Assembly: GCA_937996655.1 (NCBI GenBank)
Contig: CALKUK010000011.1
Span: 186,001-250,000 of the forward strand
Length of the DNA: 64,000 bases
Source of the DNA: an uncultured Sphingomonadaceae bacterium
GTDB lineage: Bacteria; Pseudomonadota; Alphaproteobacteria; Sphingomonadales; Sphingomonadaceae
Reading direction: 5' to 3'
Every line of letters starts with the position of its first letter. The first letter of the stretch is position 1. Under the pieces are notes generated by a model that worked only from the letters and a program-made list of their open reading frames with translations, was not told the origin of the DNA and did not search any database. Of this stretch, positions 19,454 to 27,690 are shown piece by piece. The position numbers were made by a program, and so were the translations under genes.

Positions 19454-20581
19454 ATGGCTTATGACGTCGCGATAATCGGAGCCGGAATGGCCGGGGCGAG
19501 CCTTGCGGCAGCACTCGCACCGCATATGTCAGTGATCGTACTCGAAGCCGAGCATCAGCCCGGATACCATGCGACGGGGCGCTCTGCCGCCTTTTGGAGC
19601 GTGACCTATGGTGGCCCCCTCGTGCAGCCATTGTCTTCAGCGACCGGCCCCTTTCTCGCCAACCCGCCCAAATCCTTTTCAGAAACCGGCTTCTTGTTGC
19701 GCCGTGGCGCGTTGATGGTCGGGCGGGCGGAAGATGAGGCGCAGATTTCTTCCTTTTTGCAGGCGTTTGACGGCTCCGGCGTTCCGCTTGACCGTCTGGA
19801 CGCGGACGGGGTGGCAGCGCATATGCCGGGCGTCCGCGCGGCATGGGATCGGGGGGTGTGGGAGGCGAGCACCACCGACATTGATGTCGCGCGGCTCCAT
19901 GCGGCCTATGTGCGACAGGCCCGCTTGTCAGGCGCGCTCTTCGCGCTGGATCATCGGGTGCAGGCTATTGCCCGACGGACGCAAGGCTGGACTTTATCCT
20001 GCTCGGGACAAGATGTGGTGGCCAACCGTGTGGTCAATGCAGGCGGCGCTTGGGCGGATGATGTTGCGCGCCTTGCTGGGGTCGCGCCGGTTGGCGTGAC
20101 GCCCTATCGGCGGACGATGGTGCAGTTGGAAGTCGCAGCGCATGTGCCTGCAGCGCTGCCGCTCGTCGTCGACATCAATGAACGCTTCTATTTCAAACCA
20201 GAAGGGCAAAACCGGATTTGGTTGAGCCCGCATGATGAAACGCCGTCCCCGCCCTGCGATGCGGCTCCCGAAGAGTTGGATGTCGCCCTGGCCATTGCCC
20301 GATTTGAAGACGTGATGGACTGGCCGGTCGTGCGCGTCGAACGGACATGGGCGGGCCTGCGGAGTTTTGCACCAGACCGGCTGCCGGTTTTTGGGGAAGA
20401 TCCCAATAATGCGGGCTTTTTTTGGTGCGCAGGGCAGGGGGGCTTCGGCATCCAGACCGCACCCGCCATTGCCGACCTTCTCGCAGCCGAAATGCTAGGC
20501 CAAGCGCCGGGCGCCGCCTATGACGGGATCAACCCCACAGCCTTCGCGCCAGGGCGGGACAGCCTTGTTAATCGGGCTTAG
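19454..20581 (+). CDS. FAD-dependent oxidoreductase, DAO family (D-amino-acid dehydrogenase-like)
   Basis: The 375-residue protein opens with a Rossmann FAD motif, AIIGAGMAGASLAAAL (about residues 6-21), and ends with the DAO-type segment GQGGFGIQTAPAIADLL. The overall pattern resembles D-arginine or glycine oxidase-like enzymes that remove hydride from amino acids or related amines. The substrate cannot be assigned. It is divergent from cpaA and convergent with the YegP-like gene 3 bases after its stop. No partner gene is adjacent. Confidence 0.88.
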   Translation: MAYDVAIIGAGMAGASLAAALAPHMSVIVLEAEHQPGYHATGRSAAFWSVTYGGPLVQPLSSATGPFLANPPKSFSETGFLLRRGALMVGRAEDEAQISSFLQAFDGSGVPLDRLDADGVAAHMPGVRAAWDRGVWEASTTDIDVARLHAAYVRQARLSGALFALDHRVQAIARRTQGWTLSCSGQDVVANRVVNAGGAWADDVARLAGVAPVGVTPYRRTMVQLEVAAHVPAALPLVVDINERFYFKPEGQNRIWLSPHDETPSPPCDAAPEELDVALAIARFEDVMDWPVVRVERTWAGLRSFAPDRLPVFGEDPNNAGFFWCAGQGGFGIQTAPAIADLLAAEMLGQAPGAAYDGINPTAFAPGRDSLVNRA

Positions 20582-20584
20582 CGT

Positions 20585-20755
20585 CTAGCTTTGCACAATC
20601 TCCGCGGAGCCGGAGTTCTTGACGTTTTCGATGCATTTCAGGCACGACGCTTTGGAACTATATCCTTCGCTTGCCGTGGCGAGAATGTTGCCGTTCTGGT
20701 GGCGCAAGCGCCAGCGGAACTCACCTCTGGCGTCTTTGTAAACTTCGAACTTCAT
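20585..20755 (-). CDS. YegP-like DUF1508 protein
   Basis: This 56-residue protein matches the short DUF1508/YegP fold: MKFEVYKDARGEFRWRL, then NGNILATASEGY. Two ATGs are adjacent (20758 and 20755); the second is favoured, being 5 bases after GGAGAG. It lies 34 bases downstream of rnhA. The C-terminal half (SKASCLKCIENVK) has two Cys that are not typical of the family. No catalytic role is known; family members are described as small proteins of unknown function. Confidence 0.85.
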   Translation of the reverse strand: MKFEVYKDARGEFRWRLRHQNGNILATASEGYSSKASCLKCIENVKNSGSAEIVQS

Positions 20756-20789
20756 CATCGCTCTCCCCATCCAAATGGCGGAGGGTAGA

Positions 20790-21248
20790 TTATGCGCCGC
20801 TTTTTGAAGCGTTCAAGGCAGCGTCACTGGCCAGCTTGTCCGCGCGTTCATTGTCAGGGTCTCCGTTGTGACCCTTCACCCAGCGCCAATCGATTTTGTG
20901 CCGCGCGCAGGCTTCGACAAGCTCTTGCCATAATTCAGCATTTTTCACCGGCTTCTTGTCTGCGGTGCGCCAGCCATTTTTGCGCCAGCCGTGAATCCAT
21001 TTTGTAATTCCGTCGCGCACATAGACGCTGTCGGTCTCTAAAATCACATGGCAGGGTCGCTTCAGGGCTTCGAGACCGCGAATCGCTGCCGTCAATTCCA
21101 TCCGGTTGTTGGTGGTCAGGGGTTCTCCACCCGACAAATCCCGCTCGCTCCCATTGGCGGCGCGCAGGACGACCCCCCAGCCCCCGGGGCCGGGATTGCC
21201 CTTGCAGGCGCCGTCAGTCGACATCTTGATGCGGGGCAGATCGGTCAC
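20790..21248 (-). CDS. rnhA: Ribonuclease HI
   Basis: The 152-residue enzyme degrades the RNA strand of RNA-DNA hybrids. The acidic active-site residues are visible: Asp12 in MSTDGACKGNPG, Glu in NRMELTAA, Asp in LETDSVYV and Asp in NERADKLAS, with the conserved His in WVKGHNGD. The start is a GTG at 21248 that overlaps the thrB stop by four bases (GTGA). An ATG at 21224 would remove the first beta strand. Confidence 0.96.
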   Translation of the reverse strand: MTDLPRIKMSTDGACKGNPGPGGWGVVLRAANGSERDLSGGEPLTTNNRMELTAAIRGLEALKRPCHVILETDSVYVRDGITKWIHGWRKNGWRTADKKPVKNAELWQELVEACARHKIDWRWVKGHNGDPDNERADKLASDAALNASKSGA

Positions 21249-22180
21249 GGTCTGGCGTAGTGATCAAGCCGGGCGAGAAAAGCCATCGGGTCCTTGCGCG
21301 TGACCAACGCGTCGGCCGGCGTGTTCAGCCAATCCCAAGCACGTGTCAGCAAAAAGCGAAGGCAGGCCCCGCGAGCGAGGATGGAGAAGGCAGACCGTTC
21401 GGCCTCTGTCCGCCCGAAGCTCTCATCATAGCCGCTGACAAGCGCGTCGCCGACATCCGCCAGATAGGCGTTGTCTGCGTCAAAGCTCCAGGACACGTGC
21501 GTTACGGCTAAGTCCCAGGCGCGGATTTCGGTGCAGGCGAAGTAGAAGTCGATGACCGCACAAACCTTGTCACCCGCCATCAGGACATTGTCGGGAAACA
21601 GGTCGGCATGGATGACGCTCTTGTCGAGCCCGGCGGGCCAATGGGCGCGAAGGAAGGCGCATTCGTCTGCCACACGCTGTTTGAGGCCCGGCTGGATCTT
21701 ATCCAGATCATCCCCACAGCGCTCGGCAAGGTCGAGCCAACCGTCCAGACCAAGCGTATTGGGCCTGTTGAGCGTGAAGTCCTTTAGCGCCGCATGCAGC
21801 TGACCCAGCGCGCGTCCTGTCGACAACGCCTGTTCGGGCGTCGGGTGGGACACGCTGAGGCCCGGCATGAATTCCATCATCGCCATCGATTTGCCCTTAT
21901 GGCTGATCGTGGCGCTGCCATCGGCCGTTTTCAGGGATGCAGGGACCGGGCAGCCCTTGGCCACCAGATGGTCGATCATCGCCATGAAGAAGGGCAGGTC
22001 AGCCGTATCGACTCGCTTTTCATACACAGTGAAGATGAAGCGGCCCTTGGTCGTTTCGACCAGATAGTTGCTGTTCTCCACACCCTCAGCGATGCCCTTG
22101 GCGGAAATGAGGTTGCCCGCGCCGAATTGCAGCACGAGTTCGGCCATCTCCTCAGCCGGGATCTGCGTGTAGACCGCCAT
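21245..22180 (-). CDS. thrB: Homoserine kinase, aminoglycoside-phosphotransferase fold
   Basis: The 311-residue protein is a ThrB of the APH-like type found in alphaproteobacteria, phosphorylating homoserine in threonine synthesis. Visible are GVENSNYLVET near residue 34, the catalytic-loop region VIHADLFPDNVLM and the following CAVIDFYFAC. Length is normal. It begins 5 bases after the ispH stop and overlaps rnhA, so ispH-thrB-rnhA is probably one transcript; this order recurs in other alphaproteobacteria. Confidence 0.93.
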   Translation of the reverse strand: MAVYTQIPAEEMAELVLQFGAGNLISAKGIAEGVENSNYLVETTKGRFIFTVYEKRVDTADLPFFMAMIDHLVAKGCPVPASLKTADGSATISHKGKSMAMMEFMPGLSVSHPTPEQALSTGRALGQLHAALKDFTLNRPNTLGLDGWLDLAERCGDDLDKIQPGLKQRVADECAFLRAHWPAGLDKSVIHADLFPDNVLMAGDKVCAVIDFYFACTEIRAWDLAVTHVSWSFDADNAYLADVGDALVSGYDESFGRTEAERSAFSILARGACLRFLLTRAWDWLNTPADALVTRKDPMAFLARLDHYARP

Positions 22181-22185
22181 GGTGA

Positions 22186-23133
22186 TTAATCGACCAGTTC
22201 GCGCGGCAGCTTGAAAACCATGTTTTCGGTCGCGGTGGTCACTTCCTCTTCAACAACTGTGTAGCGCTGTTGCAGTGCCGTTACGATCTCGCGCACCAAA
22301 ACTTCCGGGGCGGAGGCACCCGCCGTCAGCCCGACACGGGTCGCATTGCCCAGCCAGTCAAAGTCAATATCGCTGCCGCGCTGCACGAGCAGGGCAGGCA
22401 CGCCCATCCGCTCACCAACTTCGGCCAGCCGGAGGGAATTGGAGGAGTTAGGCGCCCCGATCACAATCAGCCGCTCCACCGCCTTGCAGATGGACTTTAC
22501 GGCATCCTGTCGGTTGGACGTGGCGTAACAGATATCATCGCCTCTGGGGCCGGTGATGTCCGGGAAGCGCGCCTTGAGCGCGGTGATCATCTCGGCTGTA
22601 TCATCGACGGACAAGGTGGTCTGCGTCAGAAAACCGAGCGTGGCGCCATCTAGGTCTGGAAGAGCGGCGACATCCGCCACCGTCTCGATCAGCGTCATAT
22701 TGCCATCGGGCACCTGACCAAACGTGCCGATCACTTCGGGATGCCCAGCATGGCCGATGAACAGAATGTGCTTGCCCTGATCAACAAGGCGCTCGACCTG
22801 ACGGTGAACCTTGGAGACGAGCGGGCAGGTCGCGTCCAGCCATTCAAGGCCGCGGGCGTCGGCGGCGGCGGGAACGACCTTCGGGACGCCGTGCGCTGAG
22901 AAAATGACGGGAACACCGTCCGGCACTTCGTCCAGTTCTTCCACAAATACGGCGCCTTTGGCCTTCAGGCTTTCAACGACAAATTTGTTATGGACGATTT
23001 CATGACGGACATAGACCGGCGCGCCATACTTCTCGATCGCCTTTTCCACGATGATGATGGCGCGGTCGACACCCGCGCAAAAGCCACGCGGAGCGGCGAT
23101 CATGAGGGTTAGGGAGGGCTTTGTCTCGCTCAT
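22186..23133 (-). CDS. ispH: 4-hydroxy-3-methylbut-2-enyl diphosphate reductase
   Basis: The 315-residue iron-sulfur enzyme performs the last step of the MEP isoprenoid pathway. The three cluster-binding cysteines are visible in PRGFCAGVDRAI, DATCPLVSKVH and DDICYATSNRQ, along with HEIVHN and TQTTLSVDDT. The ATG at 23131-23133 gives the expected N-terminus. The 84-base gap to the divergent lipoprotein gene must hold its promoter. Confidence 0.97.
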   Translation of the reverse strand: MSETKPSLTLMIAAPRGFCAGVDRAIIIVEKAIEKYGAPVYVRHEIVHNKFVVESLKAKGAVFVEELDEVPDGVPVIFSAHGVPKVVPAAADARGLEWLDATCPLVSKVHRQVERLVDQGKHILFIGHAGHPEVIGTFGQVPDGNMTLIETVADVAALPDLDGATLGFLTQTTLSVDDTAEMITALKARFPDITGPRGDDICYATSNRQDAVKSICKAVERLIVIGAPNSSNSLRLAEVGERMGVPALLVQRGSDIDFDWLGNATRVGLTAGASAPEVLVREIVTALQQRYTVVEEEVTTATENMVFKLPRELVD

Positions 23134-23217
23134 CTTGTCGCAGCCCCTACGCGATTGCTTGCAGGCGGGAAAGCGGGTTCCTATACGGGCGGTCCTAATT
23201 CTTCGGGGATACCGCTT

Positions 23218-23862
23218 GTGACGTTCCGTAAATCGCTGTTGCTCTCCGGCCTTGCCGCCCTCTCACTTGCTGGTTGCGCAAAGGATGGTGACTTCGATTC
23301 GAGCGGGGGCATCGCTGTGACCCGCTCATCCTGCCCGGCCGTCGCTGTCCCTGTGTACACAGGTGATCTCACTCAATTTGACCCGGCAACGAGCCGGGAT
23401 GCGTCTGCGATTGACGTGGTGGCAACGCTGACCAACGTCCGGTCGACCTGTTCGGAACAGGGGGACGATATCGTCTCCAACGCAACGTTTGACGTTATCG
23501 CCACTCGCCGCGATGGCGCGGGGGCACGTCAGGTCGACATTCCCTATTTCGTTTCGGTGGTGCAGGGCGGTCGCGCTGTGGTGTCGAAGCGCATCAACCG
23601 CGTCACCCTCAATTTCGCCGACGGGCAGACCCGCGCTGAAGCCAAGGGAACAGCCGCCGGTTTCATCAATCGGTCTGCCGCCACTCTGCCTCCTGAAATT
23701 CAGGAACGGTTGACCCGCAAGCGCAAGGCTGGCGACATGGACGCGGCGGTTGACCCATTGTCCGTGCCTGAAGTGCGTGCCGCTGTGCAGCGGGCAAGCT
23801 TTGAACTGCTCATCGGCTTCCAGCTGACCGACGCGCAGTTGCAGTATAACGCAACCCGCTAA
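23218..23862 (+). CDS. Predicted lipoprotein, function unknown
   Basis: The 214-residue protein has a lipoprotein signal with lipobox LAGC around residue 19 and then a mainly beta-type sequence. I do not recognise the family; similar lipoproteins of unknown function occur widely in sphingomonads. The start is taken as GTG at 23218, with CGGGGA upstream; an ATG-less extension to 23155 would place about 20 residues before the signal peptide. It is coupled to the MOSC gene by TAATG at 23860-23864. Confidence 0.8.
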   Translation: MTFRKSLLLSGLAALSLAGCAKDGDFDSSGGIAVTRSSCPAVAVPVYTGDLTQFDPATSRDASAIDVVATLTNVRSTCSEQGDDIVSNATFDVIATRRDGAGARQVDIPYFVSVVQGGRAVVSKRINRVTLNFADGQTRAEAKGTAAGFINRSAATLPPEIQERLTRKRKAGDMDAAVDPLSVPEVRAAVQRASFELLIGFQLTDAQLQYNATR

Positions 23863-24506
23863 TGTCTGTCGCAATCCGGGCCCTGCTTTCGGGACGGGTT
23901 CGGCCCTTCGCGCGGGGCGAAGGCAGTGCGATTTCCAAAGCACCGCTTTCGGGCAAAATCCGCATCACGCGGCGGGGCATTGTCGGTGATGAGCAGGCGG
24001 ACGCCCTACATCATGGCGGACCAGACAAGGCGCTGCACCATTATCCGTTCGATCATTATGCGCGCTGGCGCCGTGATTTAGGCCATGAAGATCTGCTGGC
24101 GGCTGGTCCCTTTGGGGAGAATGTCTCGACGCTCGGTCTGACCGAAGACGAAGTGTGCCTTGGGGACAGGTTCCGGCTTGGCACGGCACTTGTTGAAATC
24201 AGCCAAGCCCGCAAACCTTGTTGGAAACAGGGGGATCGGCTCGGCTGGACGCAATTGCCGTCGCTCATGGTCCACGAAGGACGGTCCGGCTGGTATTACC
24301 GCGTCATCGAAGACGGCGAGGCCGAAGCCGGTGACGCGCTGGACTTGGTTGATCGTCCGCTGCCGGATTGGAGCGTCCGGCGCGTGTTTGACCTGATCGT
24401 TGCGGGCAAGAACAAGACGGACAAAGCCGCCTTCCGGGCGCTCGCCGAGATGGATGTCTTGTTCGACGGCTGGCGAAAAATTGCAGCGGAGCGTCTGCGC
24501 GATTGA
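23862..24506 (+). CDS. MOSC domain protein, YiiM-like
   Basis: The 214-residue cytosolic protein carries the MOSC signature: GIVGDEQADALHHGGPDKALHHYP, then FGENVSTLGL, GDRFRLGTALVEISQARKPCWK with the conserved Cys, and a 3-alpha C-terminal segment. MOSC proteins such as YiiM handle the molybdenum cofactor or use it in hydroxylamine-type reductions. The start overlaps the stop of the lipoprotein gene. The end lies about 40 bases before the glycine riboswitch. Confidence 0.92.
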   Translation: MSVAIRALLSGRVRPFARGEGSAISKAPLSGKIRITRRGIVGDEQADALHHGGPDKALHHYPFDHYARWRRDLGHEDLLAAGPFGENVSTLGLTEDEVCLGDRFRLGTALVEISQARKPCWKQGDRLGWTQLPSLMVHEGRSGWYYRVIEDGEAEAGDALDLVDRPLPDWSVRRVFDLIVAGKNKTDKAAFRALAEMDVLFDGWRKIAAERLRD

Positions 24507-24544
24507 CTCCAAGGGCCCGAGCGGTCATCTCTCAAGGGTCGCTG

Positions 24545-24738
24545 ACAGCGCGGGAGAGAGGTTCGTTTGACGGACCCGCCGAAGGAGCAACCGCCCCGGA
24601 ATCTCTCAGGCAAAAGGACCGCGCCGACATATGTGACACTCTGGAAAGTGTTCCGGCAATTGCCGGGGCCGCCGAAGGGGTAACTCCGGACCGACGCCGG
24701 AGGAAAGCTCTCAGGTTCCCGTGACAGAGGGGGTCTGG
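24545..24738 (+). promoter_or_regulatory. Glycine riboswitch with two tandem aptamers
   Basis: Aptamer I (about 24548-24623) contains GGGAGAG, CGCCGAAGGAGCAA and ATCTCTCAGGCAAAAGGACC. Aptamer II (about 24635-24735) contains GACACTCTGG, GCCGAAGGGGTAACTCCGG, a CTCTCAGG segment and ACAGAGGGGG. These are the conserved elements of the class, and the next gene is gcvT, the classic target. A hairpin with arms at 24735-24741 and 24759-24765 follows, then CGGAG at 24779-24783 before the GTG of gcvT. No U-run terminator is seen, so control of translation initiation seems more likely than termination. Confidence 0.95.
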
Positions 24739-24792
24739 TGCATCGCCGAGAGGGCAACGCACCGGTCAACCCCGCATGCGGAGCCGACATTA

Positions 24793-25932
24793 GTGAGCGA
24801 CACAAACGAAATAGACATCGAAACACCGGAGGGCCCCTTGGCTTTGCCGCTGGATGCTTGGCATCTCGCACGCGGCGCCCGCATGGTTCCGTTCGCCGGA
24901 TACCAGATGCCCATCCAATATGAGGGCATCATGGCGGAGCATTTGTGGACGCGTGAAAGCGCGGGCCTGTTTGATGTGTCGCACATGGGGCAGCTCATCC
25001 TGTCGGGTGAGGGCCTTGATGTCGCGATCGAAGCGCTTGTGCCCGGTGACATTGCCGCACTGGCCGAGGGCAAGCAGCGCTACTCGCTCCTCCTCGCAGA
25101 AGATGGCGGCATCCTTGACGATTTGATGATCACCCGTGCGCCGATGGGGCTTTATGTGGTCGTCAACGGCGCGGTGAAGTGGGATGACATTGCCCATCTG
25201 CGCGAACATCTGCCCGATGAGATCACCATTTCCCATATGGAAGACCGCGCACTGCTGGCGTTGCAGGGCCCGAAGGCGGTCGATGCGCTGAAGCGGATCG
25301 TGCCGGGCGTGGACAGGCTCTTCTTCATGGAGGCCGGGTCCTTCTTCTGGGGGCTGGAGCCGTTATGGATCAGCCGGTCAGGCTATACGGGTGAGGATGG
25401 GTTCGAGATCTCGATCCCCGCCGAACATGTCGCTGCATTTGCTGACCTGCTGTGCGCGCAGCCTGAGGTGAAGCCCATCGGACTCGGTGCGCGAGATTCG
25501 CTGCGGCTGGAGGCAGGCTTGCCGCTTTATGGGCATGATCTTGATCCCGAAACCGACCCTGTCGAGGGGGATCTTTCGTTTGCGATCTCCAAGCGTCGCC
25601 GCACAGAAGGCGGTTTTACGGGCAGCGCGCGCATCCTTTCGGCGCTGGCCGATGGCCCGGTGCGCAAACGTGTCGGGCTGCGCGTCGAGGGCAAGATGCC
25701 TGTGCGCGAAGGGGCCTTGCTGTTTTCCGGTGCCGACGAAATTGGCCGCGTGACCTCAGGCGGGTTCGCGCCGACGGTCAATGCCCCCATCGCCATGGGC
25801 TTTGTCGCCTCAGCGTACAGCACGCCCGGCACCGCCCTTGAAGCAGAAGTGCGCGGGAAGCGCGTGGCGGTCACCGTCACGGCGCTGCCCTTTGTCTCCC
25901 ATCACTATCACCGCAAAGGAGCTGGCTTATGA
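24793..25932 (+). CDS. gcvT: Aminomethyltransferase, glycine cleavage T protein
   Basis: The 379-residue protein transfers the methylene group from the lipoyl arm of GcvH to tetrahydrofolate and releases ammonia. Family segments visible are GARMVPFAGYQMPIQYEG near residue 29, LFDVSHMGQL, and SGYTGEDGFEIS. The start is GTG at 24793, 9 bases after CGGAG; an earlier GTG at 24721 lies within the riboswitch and is rejected. The last four bases overlap gcvH. Confidence 0.97.
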   Translation: MSDTNEIDIETPEGPLALPLDAWHLARGARMVPFAGYQMPIQYEGIMAEHLWTRESAGLFDVSHMGQLILSGEGLDVAIEALVPGDIAALAEGKQRYSLLLAEDGGILDDLMITRAPMGLYVVVNGAVKWDDIAHLREHLPDEITISHMEDRALLALQGPKAVDALKRIVPGVDRLFFMEAGSFFWGLEPLWISRSGYTGEDGFEISIPAEHVAAFADLLCAQPEVKPIGLGARDSLRLEAGLPLYGHDLDPETDPVEGDLSFAISKRRRTEGGFTGSARILSALADGPVRKRVGLRVEGKMPVREGALLFSGADEIGRVTSGGFAPTVNAPIAMGFVASAYSTPGTALEAEVRGKRVAVTVTALPFVSHHYHRKGAGL

Positions 25933-26300
25933 CCCGTTATTTTACCGACGAGCATGAATGGATCGACGTAGACGGCACTAGCGCGACTGTTGGTATCACC
26001 GATTATGCGCAGAGCCAGCTGGGCGACATCGTCTTTGTCGAAACGCCTGAGGCGGGCAGGGTGCTCTCCAAAGGGGGCGATGCAGCTGTCGTGGAATCGG
26101 TGAAAGCCGCGTCCGACGTCTATGCGCCCGTTTCCGGGACGGTGACGGAGGGCAACCCCGCTCTCGTCGATGATCCTGCATTGGTAAACTCGGACCCCGA
26201 GGGCGAAGGTTGGTTCTTCAAGCTGACGCTCGCCGATCCGTCGGAACTCGACGGCCTCATGGACGCCGCCGCCTATGAGGGTTTCGTCGCCACACTCTGA
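25929..26300 (+). CDS. gcvH: Glycine cleavage system H protein
   Basis: The 123-residue lipoyl carrier shuttles the aminomethyl group between the P, T and L proteins. The lipoylated Lys59 sits in VVESVKAASD, and the N-terminal MTRYFTDEHEWI is canonical. It starts within the gcvT stop (ATGA), which should keep T and H protein synthesis balanced under riboswitch control. Confidence 0.98.
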   Translation: MTRYFTDEHEWIDVDGTSATVGITDYAQSQLGDIVFVETPEAGRVLSKGGDAAVVESVKAASDVYAPVSGTVTEGNPALVDDPALVNSDPEGEGWFFKLTLADPSELDGLMDAAAYEGFVATL

Positions 26301-26331
26301 CCAATCAAACTGCATTCTGGAGACACATCCG

Positions 26332-27690
26332 ATGCGATACCTCCCCTTAACGCAACCCGACCGGCAAGCGATGCTGGCGACGATCGGGGCCAGCTCGATT
26401 GATGACCTGTTCGTCGATGTCCCCGCCGAAGCGCGGCTGCCGGGTCCGATCGTTGGCCTGCCCAATCATGCGAGCGAAATGGCCGTGGAACGCCACTTCT
26501 CAAACCTTGCGCGCAAAAACATGGCGGCGAGCCACCACCCCTTCTTTCTGGGGGCCGGCGCTTATAAGCACCACATTCCGGCGACGGTGGACCATATCAT
26601 CCAGCGTGGGGAGTTTCTAACAGCCTACACGCCCTATCAGCCGGAAATTGCGCAGGGCACGCTGCAGATGTTGTTCGAATTCCAGACGCAGGTGGCGCGG
26701 CTGTTCGGCTGCGATGTGGCGAATGCATCGATGTACGATGGCTCGACGGCCTGCTGGGAAGCGATCTCCATGGCCGGCCGCGTGGCCAAGCGGAAGAAAG
26801 CGGTGCTCTCATCGGGCCTTCATCCGCATTATGTGAGTGTCGCCAACACAATGGCGCATTTCACGGGCGACACTTTGGAAACCGCGCTGCCTGCGCTGAA
26901 CGCGGCCACGGATGCCGAACGTCTCATTGAGGCCATCGATGACGAGACAAGCTGCGTCGTCGTGCAATATCCGGATATCCTTGGGCGCATCGGTGATCTC
27001 TCGGAGATTGCCGCAAAGGCACACGCCCATGGCGCACTTCTGGTCGCGGTCGTGACCGAGCCGGTGGCGTTGGGCGCCATCCGGTCCCCCGGCGAAATGG
27101 GTGCAGACATCGTCGTTGGCGAAGGCCAGTCGATTGGCGTCGGCCTGCAATTTGGTGGACCTTATGTTGGGCTGTTCGCCTGCAAGGAGAAATTCGTCCG
27201 CCAGATGCCCGGCCGTTTGTGCGGCGAGACGGTCGACGCGACCGGCAAGAGGGGTTTCGTGCTGACCCTCTCCACGCGCGAGCAGCATATCCGCCGCGAA
27301 AAGGCGACGTCGAACATCTGCACCAATGCGGGCCTCTGCGCGCTGGCGTTCAGCATCCACATGACGTTGCTGGGGGAACGCGGCCTGCGCGATCTGGCCG
27401 CGCTCAACCATGCGTCAGCCGTTACGGCGGCAGAGCACTTGTCGGCGGTGCCCGGCGTGACGTTGGTCAATGAAAGCTTCTTCAACGAATTCACACTGAA
27501 GCTCTCCAAGCCCGCCCGACCCATCGTCCACCAACTGGCGGAGCGCGGCATTTTGGGCGGCGTCTCGCTTGGCCGCTTGTTCCCGGGTGCGCCGGATCTG
27601 GAGAATGGTCTCATCATTGCGGTCACAGAAACGGTGACGGCACAGGATGTGGAGACCCTTGCAATTGCGCTTGAGGAGATTTTGGCATGA
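26332..27690 (+). CDS. gcvPA: Glycine dehydrogenase (decarboxylating) subunit 1
   Basis: The 452-residue N-terminal half of the split P protein decarboxylates glycine together with GcvPB. Visible segments include MRYLPLTQPDRQAML, FLGAGAYKHHIPATV, TAYTPYQPEIAQGTLQ and MYDGSTACWEA. The ATG at 26332 gives the canonical start; the open frame to 26275 lies in the end of gcvH. It overlaps gcvPB by ATGA. Confidence 0.97.
   Translation: MRYLPLTQPDRQAMLATIGASSIDDLFVDVPAEARLPGPIVGLPNHASEMAVERHFSNLARKNMAASHHPFFLGAGAYKHHIPATVDHIIQRGEFLTAYTPYQPEIAQGTLQMLFEFQTQVARLFGCDVANASMYDGSTACWEAISMAGRVAKRKKAVLSSGLHPHYVSVANTMAHFTGDTLETALPALNAATDAERLIEAIDDETSCVVVQYPDILGRIGDLSEIAAKAHAHGALLVAVVTEPVALGAIRSPGEMGADIVVGEGQSIGVGLQFGGPYVGLFACKEKFVRQMPGRLCGETVDATGKRGFVLTLSTREQHIRREKATSNICTNAGLCALAFSIHMTLLGERGLRDLAALNHASAVTAAEHLSAVPGVTLVNESFFNEFTLKLSKPARPIVHQLAERGILGGVSLGRLFPGAPDLENGLIIAVTETVTAQDVETLAIALEEILA

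Noticed and set aside
24721..24792. Start of gcvT at the GTG at 24721
   Set aside because: This lies in the second aptamer of the riboswitch; the GTG at 24793 has a well-spaced ribosome binding site.
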